Positions 17,757 through 26,665 are shown, numbered from the stretch's first letter. The stretch is DNA of 64,000 bases from Uliginosibacterium gangwonense (GCA_005239635.1 SBBQ01000021.1:1-64000), one strand, 5' to 3'. Translations and numbers: made by a program. Notes: generated by a model not told the origin, from the letters alone.

Positions 17757-18242
17757 TTAATTTGTCGGCTTGAGATGGACGTGCGGCACACCAGAGCGCC
17801 CGTGCTTTTTAGGCATGTAACGATGCCCGCCTGAGTGATTCATTTCAACGGTAATCAAATTCAGTTTGCCATGGCGCACGCCACTTTCAGCACAAACTGA
17901 ATCTGCAAATTTTTGCACTTCTTCTGTCTCGCCGCGCAAGATGACTGTTTCGAGACAGTTGTCGTGGTCCAAATGAGCATGCATGGTCGACACACTGAGA
18001 TCATGGTGGTCATGATGCAACGCCGTTAAGCGCTCAGAAAGTTCTCGCTCGTGGTGGTTAAACACATACGACAAACACGCAATGCAATGTGGCGCTTCTG
18101 CACGCTGCAAGCGAGACTTTTCAAGCTCTGCACGCAATAGATCACGTACGGCTTCTGAACGGTTTGCGTAACCACGTTGCGCAATCCACTGGTCAAATTC
18201 ACTGGCCAGCTTATCGTCAAGGGAAATGGTAAATCGCTCCAT
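17757..18242 (-). CDS. nikR: Nickel-responsive repressor NikR with extended tail
   Basis: Ribbon-helix-helix regulator that binds DNA when nickel fills sites in its ACT domain. 161 residues, against 133 for E. coli NikR. Residues 1-45 are the DNA-binding part (MERFTISLDDKL, GYANRSEAVRDLLR). The ACT part has the metal ligands His, His-x-His and Cys in HHDHHDLSVSTMHAHLDHDNC. The extra C-terminal 25 residues contain five more His (HSGGHRYMPKKHGR, PHVHLKP), possibly another metal site. It sits inside the operon between hoxC and hoxJ, unlike R. eutropha where hoxJ follows hoxC directly. Likely targets are hoxN and the TonB receptor (inference). Confidence 0.93.
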   Translation of the reverse strand: MERFTISLDDKLASEFDQWIAQRGYANRSEAVRDLLRAELEKSRLQRAEAPHCIACLSYVFNHHERELSERLTALHHDHHDLSVSTMHAHLDHDNCLETVILRGETEEVQKFADSVCAESGVRHGKLNLITVEMNHSGGHRYMPKKHGRSGVPHVHLKPTN

Positions 18243-18263
18243 ACTGGCCCTCCTAATTTGTTG

Positions 18264-19721
18264 CTAATGCACGGTGCACACCATGCACGGGTCAAACGAT
18301 CGCACCACGTGCTGCACCATAACCGGCACGCGTTCGCCGTCGCGCACGGGGATGCCTACCAATGCTTGTTCTAACGCACCCGGCGTGCCTTGCTGATCTC
18401 GCGGAGAGAAGTTCCACGTGGTTGGCGCAATGATTTGATAACGCGCAATTTGACCTTCGCGTACCACTAACCAGTGTCCCAAGGAACCGCGCGCCGCTTC
18501 AATCAAGCCTACACCCTCAGTGTCGTCAGGCAATTCAAAACTGGCACAAAAAACGTCATCAGGAACAATGGCCAACACCCACTGCTCCATCAAAGGCAGC
18601 ATGCGTGCCACTTCTAAAATACGCGCAACAACACGTGCTCCAACACTGCCGCCGTGCAGGGCCACCATGTCACGAACTAGGGGATGGCCGGCCACCATTT
18701 GTCGCGCTAATGCACCCGCCTCTGCCACTTGGCCGCCCACGCGAGGGGCTTTACACCAGGTGTAGGCGCCCTCTTTCTCTGCCAGCGGCTGCGTTACGCC
18801 TTGACGCGGAGGCAAGCACACTGCGCCATCCATCAAGGCATGCGACACATCTTCAGTAATACTCGAAACATCAAGCGCGCTGATGGCGCCTTCGTGCCAC
18901 ACGCCCGCAGGAAGATGCAAACCTTCTGGCAGTGCGTAGGCGCCATAACTTAAGAAACGATCAGTGGCACGTCCCACATTAAAAAGCTCAAGCTGTTGCG
19001 CCACATTTAGGAAGCGCCCGAAGTCGCTTTGTGAGTGGTTTGCGCTCCACTTCTTCAAGGCTTCTGTGTGTTCGAGGGCTGCAAAATTTTCGAGCGTATC
19101 GCCAAACACATTGCGCTCTACGAAGTTTCTGAAGCCACGTAACAAGCTGTACACACGCACACGTTCAGAAGCGCTCACCGGCTTAGATGAACCACCGGGT
19201 TGCACCGAGCCCGTGTGTGGCCACTTACCCGCCAAGAAGCCCATGCTTTCCATTAAGCGAGCACGTGCAGGCAAAAAATCGCGCGTCGCGCTACCTTGTA
19301 TTGCTTGAAAGCGACCGCGTATGTCTGCATGCCACGTATGCGCTGCGTATTCTTCGCGCGCGAAGTCTGGCATGAAGAAAAGGTAAAAATGGCTCAAGTG
19401 ATCAGCAAGGTTTTCAATCGCCAGCGACACAGCTGAGCACAATTGACCGTTACGCGGCACCGTGACGCCAGCTGCTTGTGCGAGCGCTTGCGCTGCGGCT
19501 GCAGACTGTGAGACGGAACAAATACCGCAGATACGCGGCACAAAAGTCAGCGCATCAAGTGGGTGTTTGCCCGACAAAATTTGCTCGAAGCCGCGAAACA
19601 ACGGCGAGTTAGCGTAAGCCGCTTGAATGCGCTCACCCTTCTCCGCTTTGCCAATTTCGAGATGAACTTCAAGATCACCTTCCACACGATTGAAGGGGCC
19701 AACAACAATTTTACGCGTCAC
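18264..19721 (-). CDS. hoxC: Regulatory (H2-sensing) [NiFe]-hydrogenase large subunit HoxC
   Basis: Large subunit of the cytoplasmic H2 sensor (group 2b); carries the NiFe active site. 485 residues. The N-terminal nickel-binding motif is RICGICSVSQS and the C-terminal one DPCMVCTVH. The protein ends at that His, with no cleavable extension, which distinguishes sensors from energy-converting hydrogenases and explains why no second endopeptidase gene is needed. The start MTRKIVVGPFNRVEGDLEVHLE matches the known protein, and its ATG overlaps the hoxB stop (ATGA), suggesting coupled translation. No Tat signal on the partner. The Ser-Val-Ser-Gln after the first motif is typical of this subgroup. 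Confidence 0.96.
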   Translation of the reverse strand: MTRKIVVGPFNRVEGDLEVHLEIGKAEKGERIQAAYANSPLFRGFEQILSGKHPLDALTFVPRICGICSVSQSAAAAQALAQAAGVTVPRNGQLCSAVSLAIENLADHLSHFYLFFMPDFAREEYAAHTWHADIRGRFQAIQGSATRDFLPARARLMESMGFLAGKWPHTGSVQPGGSSKPVSASERVRVYSLLRGFRNFVERNVFGDTLENFAALEHTEALKKWSANHSQSDFGRFLNVAQQLELFNVGRATDRFLSYGAYALPEGLHLPAGVWHEGAISALDVSSITEDVSHALMDGAVCLPPRQGVTQPLAEKEGAYTWCKAPRVGGQVAEAGALARQMVAGHPLVRDMVALHGGSVGARVVARILEVARMLPLMEQWVLAIVPDDVFCASFELPDDTEGVGLIEAARGSLGHWLVVREGQIARYQIIAPTTWNFSPRDQQGTPGALEQALVGIPVRDGERVPVMVQHVVRSFDPCMVCTVH

Positions 19722-20716
19722 GATTTCAGCCCCGTTTTTCGAATCGCGGGGGACACTTCTGTGCGGTAAGACACTGCGTTATCGCGCACACGCTTTGGCG
19801 TTGCTGATTTTGATAACGCACCTAAAGCAACGAACCAAGCTTTGGGCATGTCCGATGGCAAGCCGATCGGAATACCGGCAATTTTTGGGGTTTCGTGGAA
19901 AGGATGACCGGGTTCTTCAAAGCCGGGCTCCGTGCAACTCACGCAAGGAAAACCGCCTCGCAAACATGAGCCTTCGCCATTCCATGTACGCGTATTGCAG
20001 TCGGCATGAGCTTGCGTGCCTTTGCAGCCCATGTGCTCCATCATGCAGCCTTGGTCCGACGGCTTTTCTGCACTCGCTTTAAACTCATAAAACTCATTAC
20101 GCGTGCAGCCATGATGCACCAATTTATCTGCATAGAAACGTGGACGCCCCAGCGCATCGAGCGAGTCTTCATTCACATCGCCTAACGCGATGCTCATCAG
20201 CGTATCCACCACCCAGCCCGGATGCGTTGGGCAGCCCGCAACGTTGATGACAGGTAGGCCAGAGGACGACCGAAACGCCGTTCCTAACAAACCACCGGGT
20301 GTCGCACCATCGTATTGCAAACCACACGCGTCGGTTGGGTTCATGCCGCCCGCAGTGACGCCACCATAGGCTGCACAGGTTCCAACGCCGATCACATATT
20401 GAGCGCGATTTGCCAATCCACGCACAATCTCAATCATCGGTCGACCACTCCCCGCCATGCGATGAAAACCGCCCGTGCCATTTGGCCCACGCAATAACGA
20501 GCCTTCAACACAGAGAATGTCGAGCGGCTGCTCTCCACGTTCCATAGCGAGCAGCATGTTTTGCACATCGTCATTGCTTTGCTCAGACAAGCTGGGGTGC
20601 CAAGCCATTTCAATGCCTGCGCCAGAAAGCAACCCAAACAGGTCGCTACTGTCGTGACACAGCAACGACATGGAGCAGCCTCCACAACCTCCTGATTGCA
20701 ACCAAAGCAGATTCAT
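19718..20716 (-). CDS. hoxB: Regulatory hydrogenase small subunit HoxB
   Basis: Iron-sulfur subunit of the H2 sensor, passing electrons from HoxC. 332 residues without a Tat signal, so cytoplasmic. The proximal cluster region is WLQSGGCGGCSMSLL, VGTCAAYGGVTAGG and NVAGCPTHPGW, i.e. the ordinary four-Cys proximal site and not the six-Cys type of HoxK. C-terminal clusters: LVHHGCTRNEFYEF, GCMMEHMGCKGTQAHADCNTR, CVSCTEPGFEEPGHPF. The last ~50 residues (SKSATPKRVRDNAV...AIRKTGLKS) correspond to the extension needed for contact with HoxJ in R. eutropha. Overlaps hoxC by 4 bases and starts 34 bases after hoxA. Confidence 0.96.
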   Translation of the reverse strand: MNLLWLQSGGCGGCSMSLLCHDSSDLFGLLSGAGIEMAWHPSLSEQSNDDVQNMLLAMERGEQPLDILCVEGSLLRGPNGTGGFHRMAGSGRPMIEIVRGLANRAQYVIGVGTCAAYGGVTAGGMNPTDACGLQYDGATPGGLLGTAFRSSSGLPVINVAGCPTHPGWVVDTLMSIALGDVNEDSLDALGRPRFYADKLVHHGCTRNEFYEFKASAEKPSDQGCMMEHMGCKGTQAHADCNTRTWNGEGSCLRGGFPCVSCTEPGFEEPGHPFHETPKIAGIPIGLPSDMPKAWFVALGALSKSATPKRVRDNAVSYRTEVSPAIRKTGLKS

Positions 20717-20750
20717 GCACGCCCTTTCGCAGTCAGCGCATTGGCAAAAC

Positions 20751-22199
20751 TTAATCTCGATCTAATTTGTAACGCGTGAGTTTGGCGCGCAGCCCGACGC
20801 GCGACAAACCCATTTCCTGCGCTGCACGTGTTTTGTTCCAACGGTGGCGCAACAGCGACTCGTGCAACACACGCGCCTCGAGCTGCTCCATGCGCTGCTT
20901 GAGCGTACCATCGAGCCCAGCCAGAAGCGATAACTCGCGCTCTTGCTGTTCGCCTTCAGCAGCACGCAACACACGCGGGCTCAATAAATCGGGGGTGAGG
21001 TGCAATGTTTGCGCCAGCGCTAACATGCGCTGAATCTCGTTGTACAACTCACGCACATTGCCGGGCCAACGATAACGCTCAAGGCACGACAGCACTTCGG
21101 GCGTGATGCCATTAACCTGTTTCCCGAGGCTCTTAATGGCACGATCCATGAGCTCGTCCGCAATCAGCGGTATATCCATGACGCGCTCGCGCAAGGGCGG
21201 CACAATCACACTCACCGCAGCCAAGCGGTAATACAAGTCTTCACGGAAGCGGCCTTGGCTCACATCTTGTTCAAGATCGCGGTTGGTTGCCGCAACCACA
21301 CGCACATTCACCTTAAGTGAGCGCGAGCTACCCACGGGGCGAATTTCGCCTTCTTGCAAAGCCCGCAGCAACTTGACCTGAAACTGCGGTGACGTATCAC
21401 CAATTTCGTCTAGGAAAATGGTGCCGCCATCTGCTTGTTGAAACAGACCAATGCGATCTTCAAACGCGCCCGTAAACGATCCGCGTTTGTGACCGAACAA
21501 TTCGGACTCCAGCAATTGATCCGGCAAAGCCGCGCAGTTTTCCACCACGAACGCGCCTTCACTACGGTCACTGGCGTAGTGAATCGCCCGCGCCAACAAC
21601 TCTTTACCGGTACCTGATTCACCTGTTAGCAACACGGGCACATCAAATGGCGAGACGCGTTCGAGTAGACCAATTACGTCATTGATGGGGCTATCTTCGG
21701 CCCTAGCAATGCGGCTAAAGTCAAACGCACGTCGCACTTGATTGCGCTGTGTTTCCACACGCTGTTTAAGCGGTGCTTCGGCAGTACGAAGCTCAAGCGC
21801 CAAACGTTGGTTTTCATTTTGCAGCTGGTACATGCGTGACGCGCTTTTGAGCGTCAGCACCAATTGTTCCGGCTGCCATGGCTTGAGCAAATATTGATAA
21901 ATGCCGGCGTCGTTAATACCGGCAATAATGTCTTCCGCGTCGGTGTAGCCCGAGATGATGATGCGAATAGCTTCTGGCCATTGCGCACGCACACGACGCA
22001 GAAAATCCACGCCACTCATGCCGGGCATGCGCTGGTCGGACAGTACAATTTGTACGAATTCGCGCTCTAGAATCTTCTGCGCTTCTTCAGCCGACGAAGC
22101 ACAGAACACTTCGAAGTCATCTTCAAGCGTGCGACGCAACGATTCTTGCGAACGCACCTCGTCATCAATGACTAGAACGGTAGGCAGACGCACTGTCAT
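20751..22199 (-). CDS. hoxA: NtrC-family response regulator HoxA
   Basis: Sigma-54-dependent activator of the hydrogenase promoters. The ATG at 22199 overlaps the hypX stop (ATGA) and gives MTVRLPTVLVIDDE; an upstream in-frame start would lie within hypX. 482 residues: receiver 1-120 with phospho-acceptor Asp55 (VLSDQRMPGMSG), AAA+ domain ~165-400 with Walker A LTGESGTGKE, GSFTGAFEDR (the sigma-54 contact loop, Ser in place of the Ala of GAFTGA), Walker B GGTIFLDEIGD, and a Fis-type helix-turn-helix at the end (NKTRAAQEMGLSRVGLRAKL). In R. eutropha the unphosphorylated form is active. A candidate sigma-54 promoter is seen upstream of hoxK. Confidence 0.95.
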   Translation of the reverse strand: MTVRLPTVLVIDDEVRSQESLRRTLEDDFEVFCASSAEEAQKILEREFVQIVLSDQRMPGMSGVDFLRRVRAQWPEAIRIIISGYTDAEDIIAGINDAGIYQYLLKPWQPEQLVLTLKSASRMYQLQNENQRLALELRTAEAPLKQRVETQRNQVRRAFDFSRIARAEDSPINDVIGLLERVSPFDVPVLLTGESGTGKELLARAIHYASDRSEGAFVVENCAALPDQLLESELFGHKRGSFTGAFEDRIGLFQQADGGTIFLDEIGDTSPQFQVKLLRALQEGEIRPVGSSRSLKVNVRVVAATNRDLEQDVSQGRFREDLYYRLAAVSVIVPPLRERVMDIPLIADELMDRAIKSLGKQVNGITPEVLSCLERYRWPGNVRELYNEIQRMLALAQTLHLTPDLLSPRVLRAAEGEQQERELSLLAGLDGTLKQRMEQLEARVLHESLLRHRWNKTRAAQEMGLSRVGLRAKLTRYKLDRD

Positions 22200-23935
22200 G
22201 CGGCACGCTCCGGCGCATCTTGGCGATGCAAGGCCAGGTGACGCGGCGTCCACGAATGCAGCGTCTTACGCGTAAAGTGGAAGCGCGCCACGTGGTAGCT
22301 CGGATCAAAGCCAAAGAAGTTACGGCGCATATTTGCCAATTCCGCCTCTCTGTAACTGGCAAGTGGTTTCTTCGCCTCGTCTGCAGCACGCTGTTCTGCT
22401 TTGTTTGCAATACGCGCTTGTAAATCTGGCTGCTTTGCCAATGCTTCTGCTTGCGCGACGACAGCCTGTGCAAAAGTCTGTGCATCGCCCGCCATCACTT
22501 TGTCGATCAGCCCCATGTCTAACGCCTCGCGCGCAGTAATTGGCAAGCGATTTTGCATGATACGCCGTCCATCTGGTCCCATGCGACGTGGCAACAAATA
22601 GGTCCAGTATTCTGAGCCGTACAGGTTACCCATGTTTTTGTAGTGCGGATTAAGAATCACCACTTCGCGTGACCACACCTCGTCTGCGGTAAGTGCTAAG
22701 TATGCGCCTCCCGCGCCAGCGTTGCCACGCATGGCCGAAATCACCAGTTTGTCTGTGGTTTCGATAATGGCTTTGCACACATCATCTATCGCGTTGATGT
22801 TTTCCCAAGACTCATCTGCTGCGCTGCCTGAAGCCTCAATCAAATTTAGGTGAATTCCGTTCGACCAAAAATCACGTCCACCCATGAGTACCAAAACTTG
22901 CGTTGGCTGTTGCCGCGCTGCTTCAACTGCGTGCAACAACTGCTTGCATTGGCGCGTCGACATGGCGCCATTGTAAAAATCAAAATGCAGGTAACCAACC
23001 TTGACCAGCGCGCCTTCTTCATTCGTTACCGTGGATTCTTCGTAACGAATTTCATCGCAACCGGCTGCATCATGTTGCCAATTGGCAATGTCAGCACACT
23101 CTGCCGCTAACGCAACCGTGCTGGGCAGTTTGAGCGTATCTTCTTTGTCTGTTCGCTTGGCGTGGCCGACCCAAATGGCGCCATCCGTCGTCTTAAGCAA
23201 GAGCGCATGTTCGCGTTTTGCCACAACTTGGCCAGGCGCGCCTTCAATTGGCAACGGCTCAATATGCGCGTCATACAAGTTACATGGCACGCCAAGTAAC
23301 TCACCACGCACACCGGGGAAACCATCTGCCGCGTTGAGCTTACGCAAGATCAGCGCCGAGCTATCCTTTTGCCAATCAATGCGGCGGTCCTCTTGCTTCA
23401 TGAGCGGACGCAGCTGGCCCATCTTTGTCACGTGCTGAGGCGCTTGTTCGAGCGGCAAAGGCTTCCAACTACCTTGCTTGTAGGCTTCGAAATTTTCGAG
23501 CGCTTCGAGCACACCGGCTAATGCAGCCTCGGTCACTTCGTTGCGATAAATACTAGCTTTGCTGGCTTGTCGTAGCGGGAAAGTGCGCCAAGCCCAAATG
23601 TCGCCAGCATCCATTTCGGCGTTGGCTTGTAGCACCGTGACGCCCCATTCGCTTTCGCCTTCCAAGATTGCCCAGTCGAGTGCAGATGGGCCGCGATCCC
23701 CAACAATACCCGGATGCACGACTAAACACACATGCTTTGACCACACGGACTCGGGAATCGCACGACGTAAATACGGCGCGAGGATCAAGTCAGGCTTCCA
23801 AAATTCAACCGCTTCTTCTGTAACAGAATCAATGATGTCAAACTCAATGGATACATCATGTCCTCGGGCGCGTAACTCGCACCACATGCGCTGCGTAAGA
23901 CTATTGAAGCTATGTGTAATAAACAGAATTCGCAT
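22196..23935 (-). CDS. hypX: HypX (HoxX), CO-ligand synthesis in air
   Basis: Cytosolic bifunctional enzyme that makes the active-site CO ligand from formyl-tetrahydrofolate under aerobic conditions. I chose the ATG at 23935 (MRILFITHSFNSLTQRMW), which fits the family. About 579 residues. The N-terminal ~270 residues are a formyl-THF hydrolase/transferase fold (LVVHPGIVGDRGPSALDWAI, LQANAEMDAGDIWAW). The C-terminal part from ~280 is an enoyl-CoA-hydratase/isomerase fold (LVLMGGRDFWSNGIHLN, RGNAGAGGAYLALTADEVW, NPHYKNMGNLYGSEYW). It is separated from hypE by 125 bases with two strong hairpins and overlaps hoxA. Contains an unusual number (about six) of copies of the dispersed octamer. Identity secure. 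Confidence 0.95.
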   Translation of the reverse strand: MRILFITHSFNSLTQRMWCELRARGHDVSIEFDIIDSVTEEAVEFWKPDLILAPYLRRAIPESVWSKHVCLVVHPGIVGDRGPSALDWAILEGESEWGVTVLQANAEMDAGDIWAWRTFPLRQASKASIYRNEVTEAALAGVLEALENFEAYKQGSWKPLPLEQAPQHVTKMGQLRPLMKQEDRRIDWQKDSSALILRKLNAADGFPGVRGELLGVPCNLYDAHIEPLPIEGAPGQVVAKREHALLLKTTDGAIWVGHAKRTDKEDTLKLPSTVALAAECADIANWQHDAAGCDEIRYEESTVTNEEGALVKVGYLHFDFYNGAMSTRQCKQLLHAVEAARQQPTQVLVLMGGRDFWSNGIHLNLIEASGSAADESWENINAIDDVCKAIIETTDKLVISAMRGNAGAGGAYLALTADEVWSREVVILNPHYKNMGNLYGSEYWTYLLPRRMGPDGRRIMQNRLPITAREALDMGLIDKVMAGDAQTFAQAVVAQAEALAKQPDLQARIANKAEQRAADEAKKPLASYREAELANMRRNFFGFDPSYHVARFHFTRKTLHSWTPRHLALHRQDAPERAA

Positions 23936-23984
23936 ATCAGTTTCTAGGCAGTGGCCGCAGCATTGGGCAGCCTGACAAACTACA

Positions 23985-24057
23985 AATCCACACCTGCATA
24001 CAGCCGGGTGTGGATTCGCAAAATTCAAACCAACAGGCCGTCATCACCGACGGCCTG
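23985..24057 (-). terminator. Two tandem hairpins between hypE and hypX
   Basis: AATCCACACC (23985-23994) pairs perfectly with GGTGTGGATT (24007-24016), 12-nt loop. CAGGCCGTC (24034-24042) pairs perfectly with GACGGCCTG (24049-24057), 6-nt loop, ending 3 bases past the hypE stop and followed on the minus strand by a T-rich stretch. They may attenuate or process the operon mRNA between hyp and regulatory genes. Confidence 0.6.
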
Positions 24058-24060
24058 AGC

Positions 24061-25146
24061 TTAACAAATACGCGGCAATTGTTCGCCACTCAACCAGTCA
24101 ACAATGCGGCGTCCGCCAAAGCCTGTGCGCATTTGCACAAAGTGATGCGGATCTTCTAGCACATCACCCACGACTGAAGCATCTTTACCTTGCGGGTGCG
24201 CACGCATCGCGGCCAGCAGCGCATCGGCATCTTCACGCGCAACAATCACCACAATCTTGCCTTCATTGGCAACGTACAGCGGATCAAGACCCAAGAACTC
24301 ACACGCTGCATCAACCTGCGGCTTAATGACAAAGCCTTTTTCGTTGAGCATCACGCCCACGCCAGATTGCTTGGCAATTTCGTTCAATGTGGTTGCAACA
24401 CCACCACGTGTCGCATCGCGAATCACACGAATGCCGCGTGCTGCATTCCCCACTTCACTGGTCGAAGGCACAGCCGCCAGCATGGTTTCAATCAAATTGT
24501 GCAAGCAGGCGGTGTCTGATTCGATTTCAGTATCAAACGCCAATGATTCACGCTGCGACATGATGGCCGTGCCATGGTCACCAATACTGCCAGACACAAT
24601 TACGACGTCACCCGGGCGTGCATTGGCGCCACCAAGATCGCGGCCCGCAGGCAAGGCACCCACGCCGGTGGTGGTAATAAAGACGCCATCGCCCTTACCC
24701 TGCTCCACCACTTTGGTGTCGCCAGTCACAATCGGCACACCCGCTTCACGTGCGGCAGCGGCCATTGAGTCGACCACTTTTTTCAGTTCAGATAGCGGAA
24801 AGCCTTCTTCAAGAATAAAGCCTGCGGCGAGATACAACGGACGGGCACCCATTACGGCCACATCATTCACCGTACCGTGCACTGACAAACAACCAATGTC
24901 ACCACCTTTGAAAAACAAAGGAGAGACAACGTGACTATCCGTCGCCATCACCAAGCGTTCGCCAGCTTGAAGCGCGGGCAACACGGTGCCGTCATTTCCT
25001 TGGGCTAGCAGTTCGTTGTTGAATGCACGTGCAAATAATTCTTCGATCAACTGCGCCATGGCTTTACCACCTGAGCCATGCGACATATCTATGCGTCCGT
25101 TTTTAACATCCAGAGGACGGACATAACCGCGCTTTACTTCACCCAT
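24061..25146 (-). CDS. hypE: Hydrogenase maturation protein HypE
   Basis: Dehydrates the carbamoyl group received from HypF to give the thiocyanate that becomes the CN ligands of the Fe. 361 residues with a PurM-like ATP-binding fold: MSHGSGGKAM, AQGNDGTVLP, MATDSHVVSP, SVHGTVNDVAVMGARP, GDTKVVEQGKGDG. The C-terminus LPRIC carries the Cys that is carbamoylated. 141 bases separate it from the upstream hypD. HypE and HypF act together, and both are present in the same operon. Start at 25146 gives MGEVKRGYVRPLD; no better start is seen. Confidence 0.97.
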   Translation of the reverse strand: MGEVKRGYVRPLDVKNGRIDMSHGSGGKAMAQLIEELFARAFNNELLAQGNDGTVLPALQAGERLVMATDSHVVSPLFFKGGDIGCLSVHGTVNDVAVMGARPLYLAAGFILEEGFPLSELKKVVDSMAAAAREAGVPIVTGDTKVVEQGKGDGVFITTTGVGALPAGRDLGGANARPGDVVIVSGSIGDHGTAIMSQRESLAFDTEIESDTACLHNLIETMLAAVPSTSEVGNAARGIRVIRDATRGGVATTLNEIAKQSGVGVMLNEKGFVIKPQVDAACEFLGLDPLYVANEGKIVVIVAREDADALLAAMRAHPQGKDASVVGDVLEDPHHFVQMRTGFGGRRIVDWLSGEQLPRIC

Positions 25147-25200
25147 CGTGCATCCCGAAAATGATGGCCGGACAAACCGGCTGCTGATTGATTATTCGTT

Positions 25201-25239
25201 TTTTTATACGATCTTTTGTACGTTCTTTTTGTACGTTTT
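25201..25239. repeat. Three imperfect 13-bp tandem units between hypD and hypE
   Basis: Units TTTTTATACGATC, TTTTGTACGTTCT and TTTTGTACGTTTT follow each other in an otherwise balanced region, in the 141-base gap between hypD and hypE. No coding sense. On the minus strand this is an A-rich leader before hypE. Confidence 0.6.
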
Positions 25240-25287
25240 ATGTTCGGGCAGATTCGTGGGCCGACGCACGCAACGCCGGCCGTGTTT

Positions 25288-26427
25288 TTAGCCCGCTACA
25301 ATTTCAACGTCTTTGAAGCGGCCATAGGTGTAGTGTGCAGCGCACGCACCTTCACTCGACACCATGCACGAACCCATGGGGTTCTCTGGCGTACAGACTG
25401 TGCCGAAAATTTTGCAGTCGGTTGGCTTTTTCACGCCACGCAAAATCGCGCCACATTCGCAGGCTTTGTTATCCGGCACCGCTTTGTATTCGGTATTGAA
25501 ACGACGTTCGGCGTCCCATTTGCCAAAAGCTTCGCGAATACACAATGCTGAGTACGGTACTTCACCCAAGCCGCGCCATTCAAACGATTTACGCAGTTCA
25601 AAAATTTCGGCCACCAATGCTTGCGCACGGGTGTTGCCTTCGCGATTTACGGCGCGCGTAAATTCGTTTTCGACTTCGCTGCGACCGTCGTTCACCTGAC
25701 GTACCAGCATCAAAATAGCCTGCATCACATCCAGCGGCTCAAAGCCTGCAATCACCACCGGCTTACGATATTCCTCTGCGAAGAATTCGTAAGGCTGGCT
25801 ACCAATAATGGTTGAAACGTGGGCGGGACCCACAAAACCATCAATCGGCACGGTACCGAGTTCGCGCACTTCAGGCGACTCGAGAATGTTCATGATAGCC
25901 GACGGGGTGAGCACATGGCAGCACAGCACGCTGAAGTTCGGCAGATCTTCTGTAGCGGCCTGCTTAATGGCCAATGCGGTGGGTGGCGTGGTGGTTTCAA
26001 AACCAATGGCGAAGAACACGACTTCGCGCGTCGGATTCTCACGCGCCACTTTCAGTGCGTCAGCGCAGGAATACACCATGCGAATGTCCGCACCGCGTGC
26101 CTTGGCTTTGAGCAGTGACAAACTCTCGGAAGCAGGCACACGCAGGCAATCGCCATAGGTGCACAGAATCACATTGTTTTCGAGTGCAAGCTTAATAGCT
26201 TGGTCAACACGACCAATTGGCAATACGCACACCGGGCAGCCCGGACCGTGAATCATGCGCACATTCGGTGGCAGCAGATCGGTTACGCCGTAACGCGAAA
26301 TGGCGTGAGTGTGGCCACCGCAAAATTCCATGAAATGGTAGCCACGATCGGGGCGTGCTTCTGCCGCAATGACTTTGGCTAGGCCCTGTGCGACGTCGCC
26401 GTCGCGATATTCTTCAACGTATTTCAT
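25288..26427 (-). CDS. hypD: Hydrogenase maturation protein HypD
   Basis: Iron-sulfur scaffold on which, with HypC, the Fe(CN)2CO unit is built. 379 residues. Conserved motifs: FCGGHTHAISRYG, HGPGCPVCVLP, GFETTTPPTA, CCHVLTPSA, GFVGPAHVS, and the C-terminal [4Fe-4S] set CECGAILRGVKKPTDC, TVCTPENPMGSCMVSSEGAC. The ATG at 26427 overlaps the hypC stop (ATGA), so the two are translationally coupled, fitting the HypCD complex. Nothing is missing compared with family members. Confidence 0.97.
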   Translation of the reverse strand: MKYVEEYRDGDVAQGLAKVIAAEARPDRGYHFMEFCGGHTHAISRYGVTDLLPPNVRMIHGPGCPVCVLPIGRVDQAIKLALENNVILCTYGDCLRVPASESLSLLKAKARGADIRMVYSCADALKVARENPTREVVFFAIGFETTTPPTALAIKQAATEDLPNFSVLCCHVLTPSAIMNILESPEVRELGTVPIDGFVGPAHVSTIIGSQPYEFFAEEYRKPVVIAGFEPLDVMQAILMLVRQVNDGRSEVENEFTRAVNREGNTRAQALVAEIFELRKSFEWRGLGEVPYSALCIREAFGKWDAERRFNTEYKAVPDNKACECGAILRGVKKPTDCKIFGTVCTPENPMGSCMVSSEGACAAHYTYGRFKDVEIVAG

Positions 26428-26660
26428 AGTGCCGCCGCCGCTGCTTTAATGTCTGCTTCAGCAAATAGCGCGAGCGTACGCTCCGCTTCCTCTGGATCGA
26501 GTCGTGTCAGCGCAAAGCCGACATGCACAATCACATAATCACCAGGCTGCACGCCATCGACCAGTTCCAGCGAAATCTCTTTGCGCACACCGCCGAGATC
26601 CACTACACCCTGACCTGCTTCGCGCAGTTCAACCACTTTGGCTGGAATCGCAAGACACAT
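26424..26660 (-). CDS. hypC: Hydrogenase maturation chaperone HypC
   Basis: Small chaperone that carries the Fe ligand unit from HypD to the large-subunit precursor. 78 residues beginning at the ATG at 26660: MCLAIPAKVVELRE, where Cys2 is the essential ligand after Met removal. An upstream in-frame start would bury Cys2 and is rejected. Starts 5 bases after hypF ends and overlaps hypD by 4. The second HypC-like protein in the locus is HoxL. Confidence 0.96.
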   Translation of the reverse strand: MCLAIPAKVVELREAGQGVVDLGGVRKEISLELVDGVQPGDYVIVHVGFALTRLDPEEAERTLALFAEADIKAAAAAL

Positions 26661-26665
26661 GTTGA

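Noticed and set aside
24257-24934. Plus-strand frame of 225 codons over hypE
   Set aside because: Antisense shadow of a certain gene; Ser/Pro/Thr-rich with no family resemblance.
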